Shown here: in pieces, positions 25,035 to 33,002 of the stretch
Numbering within the stretch: position 1 is the stretch's first letter
Layout: the number at the start of each line of letters is the position of its first letter
Assembly: GCF_900167915.1 (NCBI RefSeq)
Contig: NZ_FUYM01000015.1
Coordinates: 1 to 64,000, forward strand
DNA from: Rhizorhabdus histidinilytica
GTDB lineage: Bacteria > Pseudomonadota > Alphaproteobacteria > Sphingomonadales > Sphingomonadaceae
Length of the DNA stretch: 64,000 nucleotides
Direction of reading: 5' to 3'
Notes under the pieces: generated by a model
Seen by the model: only the letters and a program-made list of their open reading frames with translations
Database searches by the model: none
What the model was told of the DNA's origin: nothing
Translations under genes and position numbers: made by a program

Positions 25035-26540
25035 TTACCCCAGTGCGATGGTGACCGACTTGCTCTCGGTGTAGAGGTCGCGCGCGACATGGCCAAGCTC
25101 GCGGCCATAGCCCGACATCTTGTAGCCGCCGAACGGCACCGCCGGATCGAGAAGGTTGTGGCAGTTCACCCAGACGGTTCCGGCCTTGAGCTTGCGGACC
25201 ATGCGGTTGGCGAGCGAGAGGTTGTTGGTCCAGACGCTGGCGCCGAGGCCGTAGCTGCTATCGTTCGCCATCGCGGTCGCGGCCTCGAGGTCGTCGAACG
25301 GCGTCGCGGCGAGCACCGGGCCGAAAATCTCCTCGCGGTAGATCGTCATGTCGGGGCGGACGTCGGCGAACACCGCCGGACGGAAGAAGAAGCCCGCGCC
25401 GTCGACCGCCTTGCCGCCCGCGATCAGACGACCGCCCTGTTCCTGGCCGAGGTCGAGGAAGCCCTGGACCCGCTCACGCTGCTTGGCCGAGACCAGCGGA
25501 CCCATCTGCGACGACGGATCGAAACCCGATCCGAGGGTGAAGCCTTCGGCGACCTGCGCGAGGCCCTCCATCACCGCATCGTAGATCGGGCGCTCGACGA
25601 ACAGGCGCGAACCGGCAGTGCAGACCTGGCCATGGTTGAAGAACACCGCCTGCGCGGCGCCCTGGACGGCCATGCCGATATCGGCGTCCTTGAGGATCAC
25701 GACCGGCGACTTGCCGCCCAGTTCGAGCGAGATGCGCTTCATCGAGTCGGCCGCGCGGCGCTGGATGATCTGGCCGACCTCGGTCGATCCGGTGAAGGCG
25801 ATCTTGTCGACATCGGGATGATCGACGAGCGCCGCGCCCGGCTCGGCATCGCCGGTGACGATGTTCACGACGCCATCGGGGAAGCCCGCCTCGCAGATCA
25901 GCTGGCCGAGGCGCAGCGCGGTCAGCGGGGTGTCCTCGGCCGGCTTGAGCACGACGGTGCAGCCCGCCGCGATCGCCGGGGCGATCTTCCACACCGCCAT
26001 CACCAGCGGGAAGTTCCACGGGATGATCTGTCCGACCACGCCGACCGGCTCGCGCAGCGTCTGCGACGTGAACTGCATGTCGGGGATATAGGCGAAGGAC
26101 GGGTTGATCGTGGTACCCTCGATCTTCGTCGCCCAGCCCGCCATGTAGCGCAGCGAGTCGATCGCGATGTTGAGGTCGCCATGGCGCGCCATCATCAGCA
26201 GCTTGCCGTTGTCGATCGTCTCCAGCTCGGCGAACTCGTCGGCATGCTGTTCCAGCAGATCGGCGAGCTTGAGCAGCAGCCGCTCGCGCTGGACCGGGCG
26301 GAACGCCGCCCAGCTGCCCTCGAACGCCCGGCGCGCGGCCTTGACGGCGCGATCGACGTCACCCGCGGTGCCGGCGGGGACAGTGGTGACGGGAAGGCCG
26401 GTCGCAGGATCGGTGACGGTGATCGTACGGCCCGACTCGGACCCGACCCACTGGCCGTCGATCAGCATCTGTCCCGGCGCCGAAACGAAGGCGCGGGCGC
26501 CCGCCCCGAGCTTGCCCTTCTGGTCGATGACGTCCGACAT
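25035..26540 (-). CDS. NAD(P)-dependent aldehyde dehydrogenase
   Basis: This is a 501-residue aldehyde dehydrogenase oxidising an aldehyde to its acid in the cytoplasm. Catalytic residues are visible: N175 (PWNFPL), E273 (LELGGKSP) and C307 (GQVCTAGSR). It belongs to the ALDH1/betaine-aldehyde-like group by overall pattern (IDGQWVGSESG start, VPFGGYKMSGYGRELG near the end). GAGGAG precedes ATG 26540; the GTG six bases earlier is less likely. It heads the minus-strand run ALDH, amidase, TonB receptor, Tat small subunit, GMC dehydrogenase. A GMC enzyme making an aldehyde and an ALDH oxidising it is a sensible pair. An AraC gene is divergent upstream. Confidence 0.93.
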   Translation of the reverse strand: MSDVIDQKGKLGAGARAFVSAPGQMLIDGQWVGSESGRTITVTDPATGLPVTTVPAGTAGDVDRAVKAARRAFEGSWAAFRPVQRERLLLKLADLLEQHADEFAELETIDNGKLLMMARHGDLNIAIDSLRYMAGWATKIEGTTINPSFAYIPDMQFTSQTLREPVGVVGQIIPWNFPLVMAVWKIAPAIAAGCTVVLKPAEDTPLTALRLGQLICEAGFPDGVVNIVTGDAEPGAALVDHPDVDKIAFTGSTEVGQIIQRRAADSMKRISLELGGKSPVVILKDADIGMAVQGAAQAVFFNHGQVCTAGSRLFVERPIYDAVMEGLAQVAEGFTLGSGFDPSSQMGPLVSAKQRERVQGFLDLGQEQGGRLIAGGKAVDGAGFFFRPAVFADVRPDMTIYREEIFGPVLAATPFDDLEAATAMANDSSYGLGASVWTNNLSLANRMVRKLKAGTVWVNCHNLLDPAVPFGGYKMSGYGRELGHVARDLYTESKSVTIALG

Positions 26541-26766
26541 TTCCACTCCTCAAGCCTTGCAAAAAGATGCCGCAGCTAAGCGTCGAGGCGGACGAGCCGC
26601 TATCCGCAATGCGAAGCAGCCATCCGCATCTCGCACCCTAACAAAAGGGGGCCGGGGCCACCGCTTGACATTTCAACTAATTTGGATTGTCCTTTCCGTC
26701 CCGGCCGGCCTAGCCTCAGAACCGGCCTGAGCCGGCCACTGCCCGTACGGTGGGAGGAGGTGCGAT

Positions 26767-27759
26767 ATGCTGACCCTGGCACGAGACGACCCTCATACGG
26801 CGACGCGTGATTTCCAGTCGAACGATCCGGGCGAGATCATCGACTATGTCGGCAAGACGCTGGCCCCGCACCGGATGGACATGGGCGATCCGTCGCGCAT
26901 GTCGGCGAAGCTGAGCTGCATCGGAGTTGCGCCGACCCAGATCGTCGACATCCAGTACGGCACCGACGTCTGGATCGACCCCGGCGAACTCGACGCGCAT
27001 TTCCTGGTCCATGCATCGATCGAGGGGACGAGCGAGGTCTGGGCCGGCGGATCGGAAGGGTCGATCCGCCCCGACAACCTGCATATCAGCTCGCCCGGCG
27101 CGCCGATCCGCATTCACATGACGCCGGCCTGCCGGCACCTGACCGTGCGGATCGCCCGGTCGGCCTTCGAGGAGTATCTGACGCGGGTCATGAACATCCC
27201 GGCGAACCGGCCGCTGGTATTCTATCCGGGCCGCGAATGCGGACGCGAGCTGCCGGTCGTATGGCGAAACCTGCTCAACCATCTGATCGACCAGACGACG
27301 CACGGTCCGATGCTGATGTCGAACAACCGGACGCAGCGTCAATATTCCATGCTGATGATCGAACTGCTGCTGAGCAACTATTGCAACAGCTATTCGGACC
27401 AGATCGCGCTTTACGGCAACGATATCTCTCCCTGGCACGTCCGCCGCGCCCGCGACATCATCCACGCCTCGTTCGACGACAGCATCTCGGTCACCGATCT
27501 CGCCAACCAGGTGGGAGTGAGCGTCCGCAGCCTGCAGAACGGCTTTCGCCAGTTCCTGGGGCTGACGCCGGTCGAATATGTCCGCCGGCACCGGCTGGAG
27601 AAGCTCCACAGCGCGCTGATGGACGCCAGTCCCGAGGCGAGCGTGACCGAGCTGATGCTCGAATGCGGCATCGTCAATTTCGGCCGCTACGCGCAATATT
27701 ACCGGCACCAATATGGCTCCCGCCCGTCGGAGACGCTGCGCAGCAGAAGGCCGTGCTGA
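26767..27759 (+). CDS. AraC-family regulator (AraC_binding_2 type)
   Basis: This is a 330-residue regulator. The N-terminal half matches the AraC_binding_2 sensor pattern (DVWIDPGELDAHFLVHASIEGTSEV, HLTVRIARSAFEEYL), and the C-terminal half has the double helix-turn-helix (VTDLANQVGVSVRSLQNGFRQFLGLTPVEYVRRHRLE, then CGIVNFGRYAQYYRHQYGSRPSE). A very strong GGGAGGAGG site precedes ATG 26767. It is divergent from the aldehyde dehydrogenase run, separated by about 226 bases that include TTGACA at 26665-26670, and probably controls that run. Confidence 0.91.
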   Translation: MLTLARDDPHTATRDFQSNDPGEIIDYVGKTLAPHRMDMGDPSRMSAKLSCIGVAPTQIVDIQYGTDVWIDPGELDAHFLVHASIEGTSEVWAGGSEGSIRPDNLHISSPGAPIRIHMTPACRHLTVRIARSAFEEYLTRVMNIPANRPLVFYPGRECGRELPVVWRNLLNHLIDQTTHGPMLMSNNRTQRQYSMLMIELLLSNYCNSYSDQIALYGNDISPWHVRRARDIIHASFDDSISVTDLANQVGVSVRSLQNGFRQFLGLTPVEYVRRHRLEKLHSALMDASPEASVTELMLECGIVNFGRYAQYYRHQYGSRPSETLRSRRPC

Positions 27760-27766
27760 TCTAATT

Positions 27767-27897
27767 CCTCCCTATGCGCAGCATGGGGAGGGGGACCATG
27801 CGTAGCATGGTGGAGGGGGTTGGCGCGCAGCGCCAGCTTCGCTGTCGCACCCCTCCACCGCCTACGGCGGTCCCCCTCCCCATCTGCGATGGGGAGG
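27767..27897. repeat. Long imperfect inverted repeat between convergent genes
   Basis: The left arm (27767 to about 27818) carries GGGGAGGGGGACC and GGTGGAGGGG; the right arm (27850-27897) carries the complements CCCCTCCACC and GGTCCCCCTCCCC. Each arm has smaller palindromes inside it (GCGCAGCATG, GCCTACGGC), giving a branched fold. It lies between the end of the AraC gene and the end of the FAD oxidase gene, so it may end both transcripts. It is a different family from the CCGCTCATCC elements. Confidence 0.75.
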
Positions 27898-27906
27898 ATT
27901 TGCCGG

Positions 27907-29262
27907 TTAGAACACCCGCCCCCGGTTCAATATCCCCTTGGGGTCGAGCGCCGCTCTGATCGTCCGCATCATCGCGATCTCCGCGACGCTGCGGCTGTGG
28001 CCGAGCCAGGCGCGCTTCAGGATGCCGATGCCGTGTTCGGCCGACACCGACCCACCGGCCGCGCGCACCGCGTCGTAGACGATCGCCTCCGCCACCGGCC
28101 GCTGCGCCTCCTCGGCCAGTTCGAGCGCGAGGTGAAGGTTGCCGTCGGCGATATGGCCGAAGCAGATCGGCCGGCTGCCCGGCACCTCCCTGGCCAGCCG
28201 CGCGCGCAGCTCGGTGACGAGGCCGCCAATCGCGCCGATCGGTGCGCTGACGTCGAAGGGCTCGACGATCGCCATCGCCCCGACCAGTTCGCCGACCGCG
28301 TCGCGGAAGCGCCAGAAGCGCTGATGGTCGCGCTCCGACCGGGCGACCAGCGCGTCGCGCACCGTACCGTCGGCGAAGCTCTCCTCCAGTGCCACCGGCA
28401 GCGCCTCGTCGTCGCCGCTCTCGGTCTCGACGAGGACGACCAGTTCGTGCGCCGCGTCGAACGGATAACCCTGGCCGCTGGCGACGCAGGCGGCGCCGAA
28501 GAAATCGCTCCACATCAGCTCATAGGCCGAGAGTTGCCCCGGCATCGCCCGTTCGAGCCGCGCCAGCAGCCGTACGGCCGCCGCATAATCGGCAACGGCG
28601 CACAGCGCGGTCTGCCGCCCGATCGCGGGCGGGCGCAGCCGCAGCACCGCGCGGGTGACGATCCCCAGCGTCCCTTCCGATCCGATGAAGAATTGCTTCA
28701 GGTCATAGCCGGTGTTGTTCTTCAGCATCGCGCCGAGCGACGAGATGATCGTGCCGTCGGCGAGCACCGCCTCCAGCCCCAGCACCTGCTCGCGCATCAT
28801 GCCGTAGCGCAGCACCTGCGTGCCGCCGGCATTGGTCGCGATCATCCCGCCGACCGTGCAGCTTCCGCGCGCGCCGATGTCGACCGCCAGCCGCCACCCC
28901 GCATCGGCCGCCGCCTGCTGCGCGACCTCCAGCACGCAACCCGCGCCGACCGTCATCAACCCGGCATCGGTGTCGATCGCCTCGATCGCGGCCATGCGTT
29001 CGAGCGACAGGATCAGCTCGCCGTCGCGCGGCAGGCCGCCGCGCGTCATGCCGGTGCGGCCGCCCTGGACGACGACCGGCTGGCCAGCGGCATGGCAGTA
29101 GCGCAGCACCGCCGCGACCTGATCGACATTGCCGGGGCGGACCAGCCCGACGGGCCGCCCCGCCTCGCCGCCGGTCTCGTCGTCGAGATAGCGCGGCTCG
29201 ACCGCATCGGGCCCGAAGGCGTTGCCGGCGCCGACGATGGCGGCGAGCGCGTCGACGATCAT
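27907..29262 (-). CDS. FAD-binding oxidoreductase, GlcD/D-2-hydroxyacid dehydrogenase family
   Basis: This is a 451-residue flavoprotein of the vanillyl-alcohol-oxidase fold. The FAD-binding PCMH segment is clear (VVVQGGRTGMTRGGLP around residue 65, GARGSCTVGGMIATNAGGTQVLRYGMMREQVLGLE around 130-160), and the C-terminal FAD-oxidase domain has the metal-ligand run CFGHIADGNLHLALEL and GGSVSAEHGIGILKR. Such enzymes oxidise D-2-hydroxy acids (glycolate, D-lactate, D-2-hydroxyglutarate) and pass electrons to a carrier. Its start overlaps the upstream gene's stop by four bases (ATGA), so it is the third gene of a tight operon with the 3-hydroxyacyl-CoA-dehydrogenase-like and opine-dehydrogenase-like genes. 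Confidence 0.9.
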   Translation of the reverse strand: MIVDALAAIVGAGNAFGPDAVEPRYLDDETGGEAGRPVGLVRPGNVDQVAAVLRYCHAAGQPVVVQGGRTGMTRGGLPRDGELILSLERMAAIEAIDTDAGLMTVGAGCVLEVAQQAAADAGWRLAVDIGARGSCTVGGMIATNAGGTQVLRYGMMREQVLGLEAVLADGTIISSLGAMLKNNTGYDLKQFFIGSEGTLGIVTRAVLRLRPPAIGRQTALCAVADYAAAVRLLARLERAMPGQLSAYELMWSDFFGAACVASGQGYPFDAAHELVVLVETESGDDEALPVALEESFADGTVRDALVARSERDHQRFWRFRDAVGELVGAMAIVEPFDVSAPIGAIGGLVTELRARLAREVPGSRPICFGHIADGNLHLALELAEEAQRPVAEAIVYDAVRAAGGSVSAEHGIGILKRAWLGHSRSVAEIAMMRTIRAALDPKGILNRGRVF

Positions 29263-30260
29263 CGCTCCCCGCTATCGGCGAATTTCGGCATCAGGTCGCG
29301 CTGGCGCAGCAGCGCGACGAAATCGGCGAGCCTCCCGCTGCGATAGGCGCCGACGTCGACGCCATCATAGTCGTAGAAACCCGCCCCGTCGCGCAAGCCC
29401 CGCCGCGCCTGCGCCATGTTCTCGCCGATGATCGCGGGAGCAGCGAAGCGCCCAGCGTCGACTGCCTCCGACAGGAAGGCGCTGGCGTGGTGGAGGATAT
29501 CGCCCCCGCCCCAGTCGATGAATTCGAGCAGACCGAGCACCGCGAAGCGCAGCCCGAAGCCGACCCGGATCGCGGTGTCGATGTCCTCGGGCGAGGCGAC
29601 GCCCTCCTCCGCCATCCGCGCGGCCTCGTTCATCGCCAGCGCCTGGATGCGCGGCACGATATAGCCTGGCGAGGTGCGGCAGGTGACCGGTACCTTGCCG
29701 ATCGCGGTCAGGATCTCCCGGAGCCGCGCCAGCACCTCAGGCGCGGTGTCGGCCGAGGGCGACACCTCGACGAGCGGCATCAGATAGGCGGGGTTGAGCC
29801 AGTGCGCGTTGAGGAAGCGCTGCGGCCCCTTCACCAGCGGCGCGAGCGTGTCGGCGTCGATCGTCGAGGTGGTCGAGGCGATGATCGCGTCGTCGCGGGC
29901 ATGCTCGCCGACGAAGGCGAAGCATAGGCGCTTGGCGTCGACCGTCTCGGGAACCCCTTCGAACAGCAGGTCGCACGCCGCGATCGCCGCCGGCGCGGCT
30001 TCGCGGCCGGCGAAGCTCACACGGTCGAGCGCGGCGGCGACCGCCCGATCGTCCATCGCGCCGACCGACTTCAGGAAAGCGAAATCCTGTCCGATTTCGT
30101 GCATCGCCTCCGCCGCGAGCCGTCCGGCGGCTTCGGCGTCACGTGGCTTGACGTCGATCAGGACGACCGCGTGGCCGGCCAGGGCGAAGGCGACGGCGAT
30201 GCCGCGCCCCATCCGCCCGGCGCCGACCGCGCCGATCCGGAGCGCCTCAGATGCCATCAT
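29259..30260 (-). CDS. 3-hydroxyacyl-CoA dehydrogenase family protein
   Basis: This is a 333-residue NAD-dependent dehydrogenase of the 3-hydroxyacyl-CoA / L-gulonate dehydrogenase group. The N-terminal Rossmann loop is VGAGRMGRG (residues 11-19). The catalytic-domain marks are a serine-containing STTSTID segment, HWLNPAYLMPLVEVSPS and the helical C-terminal domain (GYIVPRIQALAMNEAARMAEEG). Its active-site histidine region HWLNPAYL corresponds to HFFNP in true hydroxybutyryl-CoA enzymes, so the substrate may not be a plain acyl-CoA. ATG pairs at 30260 and 30257 are both possible. It overlaps the opine-dehydrogenase-like gene by 14 bases and the FAD oxidase by four. Confidence 0.88.
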   Translation of the reverse strand: MMASEALRIGAVGAGRMGRGIAVAFALAGHAVVLIDVKPRDAEAAGRLAAEAMHEIGQDFAFLKSVGAMDDRAVAAALDRVSFAGREAAPAAIAACDLLFEGVPETVDAKRLCFAFVGEHARDDAIIASTTSTIDADTLAPLVKGPQRFLNAHWLNPAYLMPLVEVSPSADTAPEVLARLREILTAIGKVPVTCRTSPGYIVPRIQALAMNEAARMAEEGVASPEDIDTAIRVGFGLRFAVLGLLEFIDWGGGDILHHASAFLSEAVDAGRFAAPAIIGENMAQARRGLRDGAGFYDYDGVDVGAYRSGRLADFVALLRQRDLMPKFADSGER

Positions 30261-31329
30261 GCAGGAAGTCCTTCATCGCGTTGCGATCGAGCGTGTCGAG
30301 CCCGAGGCTTTCGAGCGTGCGGCCGGCGGCATAGAGATCCTCGCCGGTGATCGCCGACGCCATGGCGAGCAGGCCGGACGCGACCGGGGTCTCGACGCCC
30401 AGCCAGCGGCCGATCGACACCAGCATCGACAGGCCGAGCGCGGTGTCCTCGCGCATGTAGCGATGGGTCTTGAGATCGATCTTCTCGCGCCAGTCGCCAC
30501 TGTCGGTGAGCTTCTCGTGCGCGGCGTTGCCGTACATCCACTCGTCGCCATCGAGCGTGTAATGATCGGCAAGCGGGAAGTGCGGCGCGCGATAGCCGAG
30601 CGCCTCGCGCAGCGCGATCCGTTCATTGTCGAGCGCGGTGGTGACCGCGCGGATCGACGGCTGGGTGCCTTCGTTGTGGATGTCCCAGGCCGGGAAATAT
30701 TCGAGCGGCCCGGCGTTCATCAGGATCAGCGGCGGATGGATGATCGGTCCGGCGTTCATCAGCCCGCCCGACAGTCCGTCCTCGATCCGCTCGATCGCCG
30801 GATAGACCTGTTCGAGCAGCCCGAAGGCATGGCCGGCGTTGCGCGCCGGGAATACGCCGGTCGGCAGCCGGGTGGCATAGGCGCTGACGACGATCTCGGC
30901 CGGGCCATGCTTGCGCACCAGATAGGGCAAGGTGCCTGTCTCCGCAAAACTGACGTCGGCGCTGTTACCGGCGGCGCGCGCCGCCTGCGCGAACAGGATC
31001 GAGCCGAGCGTGCCCGGCGGCAGAAACGCGACTTGTCCGTCGCGCCAATGGGGGGCGCAGGCAGCAGCCAGGTCCTCATGGGTGTCGGCCGGCAGCGGGA
31101 TCACGACGACCTCGGCCGAGCCGATCGCCTCCTCCAGCGACAGCGTCGGGTGCGCGATCGCGACCTCGCGGTCGCCCCTGGAGTCCCGGATGCGGATGCT
31201 GCGCCTCTCCAGCACCGGCGCGAACGCCTCGGCGCCGCGGCGCCAGAACCAGACTTCGTGCCCCTTCTCGCTCAGCTCAACCGCCGCCGCGTAGCAGCCA
31301 TGTCCCCCGCCCAATACCGCGACACGCAT
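30247..31329 (-). CDS. NAD/NADP octopine/nopaline dehydrogenase family protein
   Basis: This is a 360-residue protein with an N-terminal Rossmann domain (VLGGGHGCYAAAVELSEKG) and a C-terminal opine-dehydrogenase domain (GPIIHPPLILMNAG, with the conserved His; later HYTLDGDEWMYGNA). Family members reversibly condense an amino acid with a 2-oxo acid. Catabolic members oxidise opines or related N-carboxyalkyl compounds. It begins a three-gene minus-strand operon with a dehydrogenase and a hydroxyacid oxidase, and is divergent from an MFS transporter. The context suggests breakdown of a secondary amine or hydroxy compound, but the substrate is unknown. Confidence 0.88.
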   Translation of the reverse strand: MRVAVLGGGHGCYAAAVELSEKGHEVWFWRRGAEAFAPVLERRSIRIRDSRGDREVAIAHPTLSLEEAIGSAEVVVIPLPADTHEDLAAACAPHWRDGQVAFLPPGTLGSILFAQAARAAGNSADVSFAETGTLPYLVRKHGPAEIVVSAYATRLPTGVFPARNAGHAFGLLEQVYPAIERIEDGLSGGLMNAGPIIHPPLILMNAGPLEYFPAWDIHNEGTQPSIRAVTTALDNERIALREALGYRAPHFPLADHYTLDGDEWMYGNAAHEKLTDSGDWREKIDLKTHRYMREDTALGLSMLVSIGRWLGVETPVASGLLAMASAITGEDLYAAGRTLESLGLDTLDRNAMKDFLHDGI

Positions 31330-31509
31330 TCCCGAATTCTCCCATTGGATCGAAATCTGCCAGCATTGTGCCGGACGCGGCCGGCACCACTATACGCTAT
31401 CGGCAGGGATGATCCGCAATCTGCAGCAATGTCGCGGCGCCCTTTCCGGCGAGGATTGACAGGCGATGGCGGGAGGGGCCCTCATCACCGCACGGATGGC
31501 CTATCTTTA

Positions 31510-31528
31510 TTGCCATTTCACGTGACAT
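31510..31528 (+). promoter_or_regulatory. Motif TTGCCATTTCACGTGACAT upstream of MFS gene
   Basis: This 19-base motif begins 68 bases before the MFS start codon and matches the motif at 32936-32954 upstream of iacA in 16 of 19 positions. It contains the palindrome TCACGTGA and runs directly into TATAAT (31528-31533), a perfect -10 box. The placement between promoter elements suggests an operator. Confidence 0.55.
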
Positions 31529-31577
31529 ATAATCCACCCACCCGCGGAGTCGAACGGCGGGCAGCGAGGAGCCAGGG

Positions 31578-32891
31578 ATGCAACCAGACGAACGACGGGG
31601 ATGGTATGTCGTCATCCTGTGCATGACGGCCTATATCTTCTCGTTCATCGACCGGCAGATCCTCGCCCTGCTGATCGCCCCGATCCAGGCAGACCTCGGC
31701 ATCACCGATACCCAGTTCGGCCTGCTCCACGGCCTCGCCTTCTCGCTGTTCTACGCGACGATGGGCATTCCGGTCGCCAGCCTGTCGGACCGCGCCTCGC
31801 GCCCGCTCATCATCGCCATCGGCGTCGCCTTCTGGAGCGCGGCGACGATGGCCTGCGGGCTGGCGCGCAGCTTCCTGTCGCTGTTCCTCGCGCGGATCTG
31901 CGTCGGCGCCGGCGAAGCGGCGCTCTCCCCCGCCACCTATTCGCTGATCAGCAACCTCTTCCCGCGCGAGAAGCTGGGCCGCGCTGTCGCCGTCTATTCG
32001 CTGGGTTCCTTCCTCGGTTCGGGCATCGCCTTCCTCGCAGGCAGTGCGGTGATCGCGATGGTCAGTGGAACCGACAGCATCACTTTCGCCGGGGTCGCCT
32101 TCCGGCCGTGGCAACTGGTCTTCCTGATCGTCGGCGCGCCGGGCCTGCTGCTCGCCGCCATCATCTTCCTGACGGTGCGCGAACCGCTGCCGCCCGCCGC
32201 CCGCACCGGCACAACCGACCACCCCTCGTTCACTGCGGTGATCGCCTTCCTTGCACGCGAGCGAGCGATCTTCGTGCCGCACATTCTGGGCTACACCTTC
32301 GCGGCGATGGCGCTCTTCTCGCTGCTCGGCTGGTCACCGGCCTATCTGATGCGTGTCCATGGGCTCGATCCCGCCACCGCGGGGCTTTGGCTCGGCATCG
32401 TCAGTATCGTCGCCGGCGGTGGCGGCGTCCTCGCCAGCGGCTGGATCATGGATCGGCTCGGAAGTGGCGGTGTCGCCGACTCGCCGTTCCGTACGGGTAT
32501 CATCGGCGCGCTGGGCACCATGCTGCCTGCCGCCGCCCTGCCCTTCGCGCCGAATTTCGGAACGGGCATGGCATTGCTCGCGGTCGCGCTGTTCTTCGCC
32601 TCCTTCCCGATGCCGCCCTCGACCGCCGTCATGCAGATCGTCGCGCCGGCCGCGATGCGGTCGCGCGTCGCGGCGATCTTCCTGTGCAGCAATTCGCTGA
32701 TCGGCCTGACGCTCGGATCGCTGTTCGTCGGCCTGCTCAACGACCATGTGTTCAGCGGCCCGGCGGCGGTCGGCAGTTCGCTGGGCATCGTCGTCGCCGG
32801 CGCCTCGATCGCCGCGGCGGGGCTGCTGGCGCGGGGATGCCGGCCCTATGCGCGCACGCTCGCGGATCGGCCCGCCCATGCCGCGGCCTGA
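31578..32891 (+). CDS. MFS transporter (spinster-like)
   Basis: This is a 437-residue inner-membrane transporter with 12 predicted helices of the spinster-like MFS group common in sphingomonad aromatic clusters. It opens YVVILCMTAYIFSFIDRQILALL, with the conserved FIDRQ motif, and later has GIPVASLSDRASRPL (motif A) and ARICVGAGEAALSPATYSLISNLFP. GAGGAGC precedes ATG 31578. It lies just before iacA and shares an upstream motif with it at the same distance, so it may import indole-acetate or a related acid. It is also divergent from the opine-dehydrogenase operon, an alternative partner. Confidence 0.9.
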   Translation: MQPDERRGWYVVILCMTAYIFSFIDRQILALLIAPIQADLGITDTQFGLLHGLAFSLFYATMGIPVASLSDRASRPLIIAIGVAFWSAATMACGLARSFLSLFLARICVGAGEAALSPATYSLISNLFPREKLGRAVAVYSLGSFLGSGIAFLAGSAVIAMVSGTDSITFAGVAFRPWQLVFLIVGAPGLLLAAIIFLTVREPLPPAARTGTTDHPSFTAVIAFLARERAIFVPHILGYTFAAMALFSLLGWSPAYLMRVHGLDPATAGLWLGIVSIVAGGGGVLASGWIMDRLGSGGVADSPFRTGIIGALGTMLPAAALPFAPNFGTGMALLAVALFFASFPMPPSTAVMQIVAPAAMRSRVAAIFLCSNSLIGLTLGSLFVGLLNDHVFSGPAAVGSSLGIVVAGASIAAAGLLARGCRPYARTLADRPAHAAA

Positions 32892-32935
32892 GCGGGAAGC
32901 GGCATTTTCCCCTTCCGGGGGACGCCATAAATTAG

Positions 32936-32954
32936 TTGCCTTTTCAAGTGATAT
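32936..32954 (+). promoter_or_regulatory. Motif TTGCCTTTTCAAGTGATAT upstream of iacA
   Basis: This 19-base motif begins 67 bases before the iacA start. It matches the motif upstream of the MFS gene (31510-31528) in sequence and in distance. TATGTT (32952-32957) could be the -10 box. It probably binds a regulator shared by the two genes. Confidence 0.55.
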
Positions 32955-33002
32955 GTTTAGCATTGGCGGGAAGGACAATCCCACCAGCCAGGAGCACGCG
33001 GC

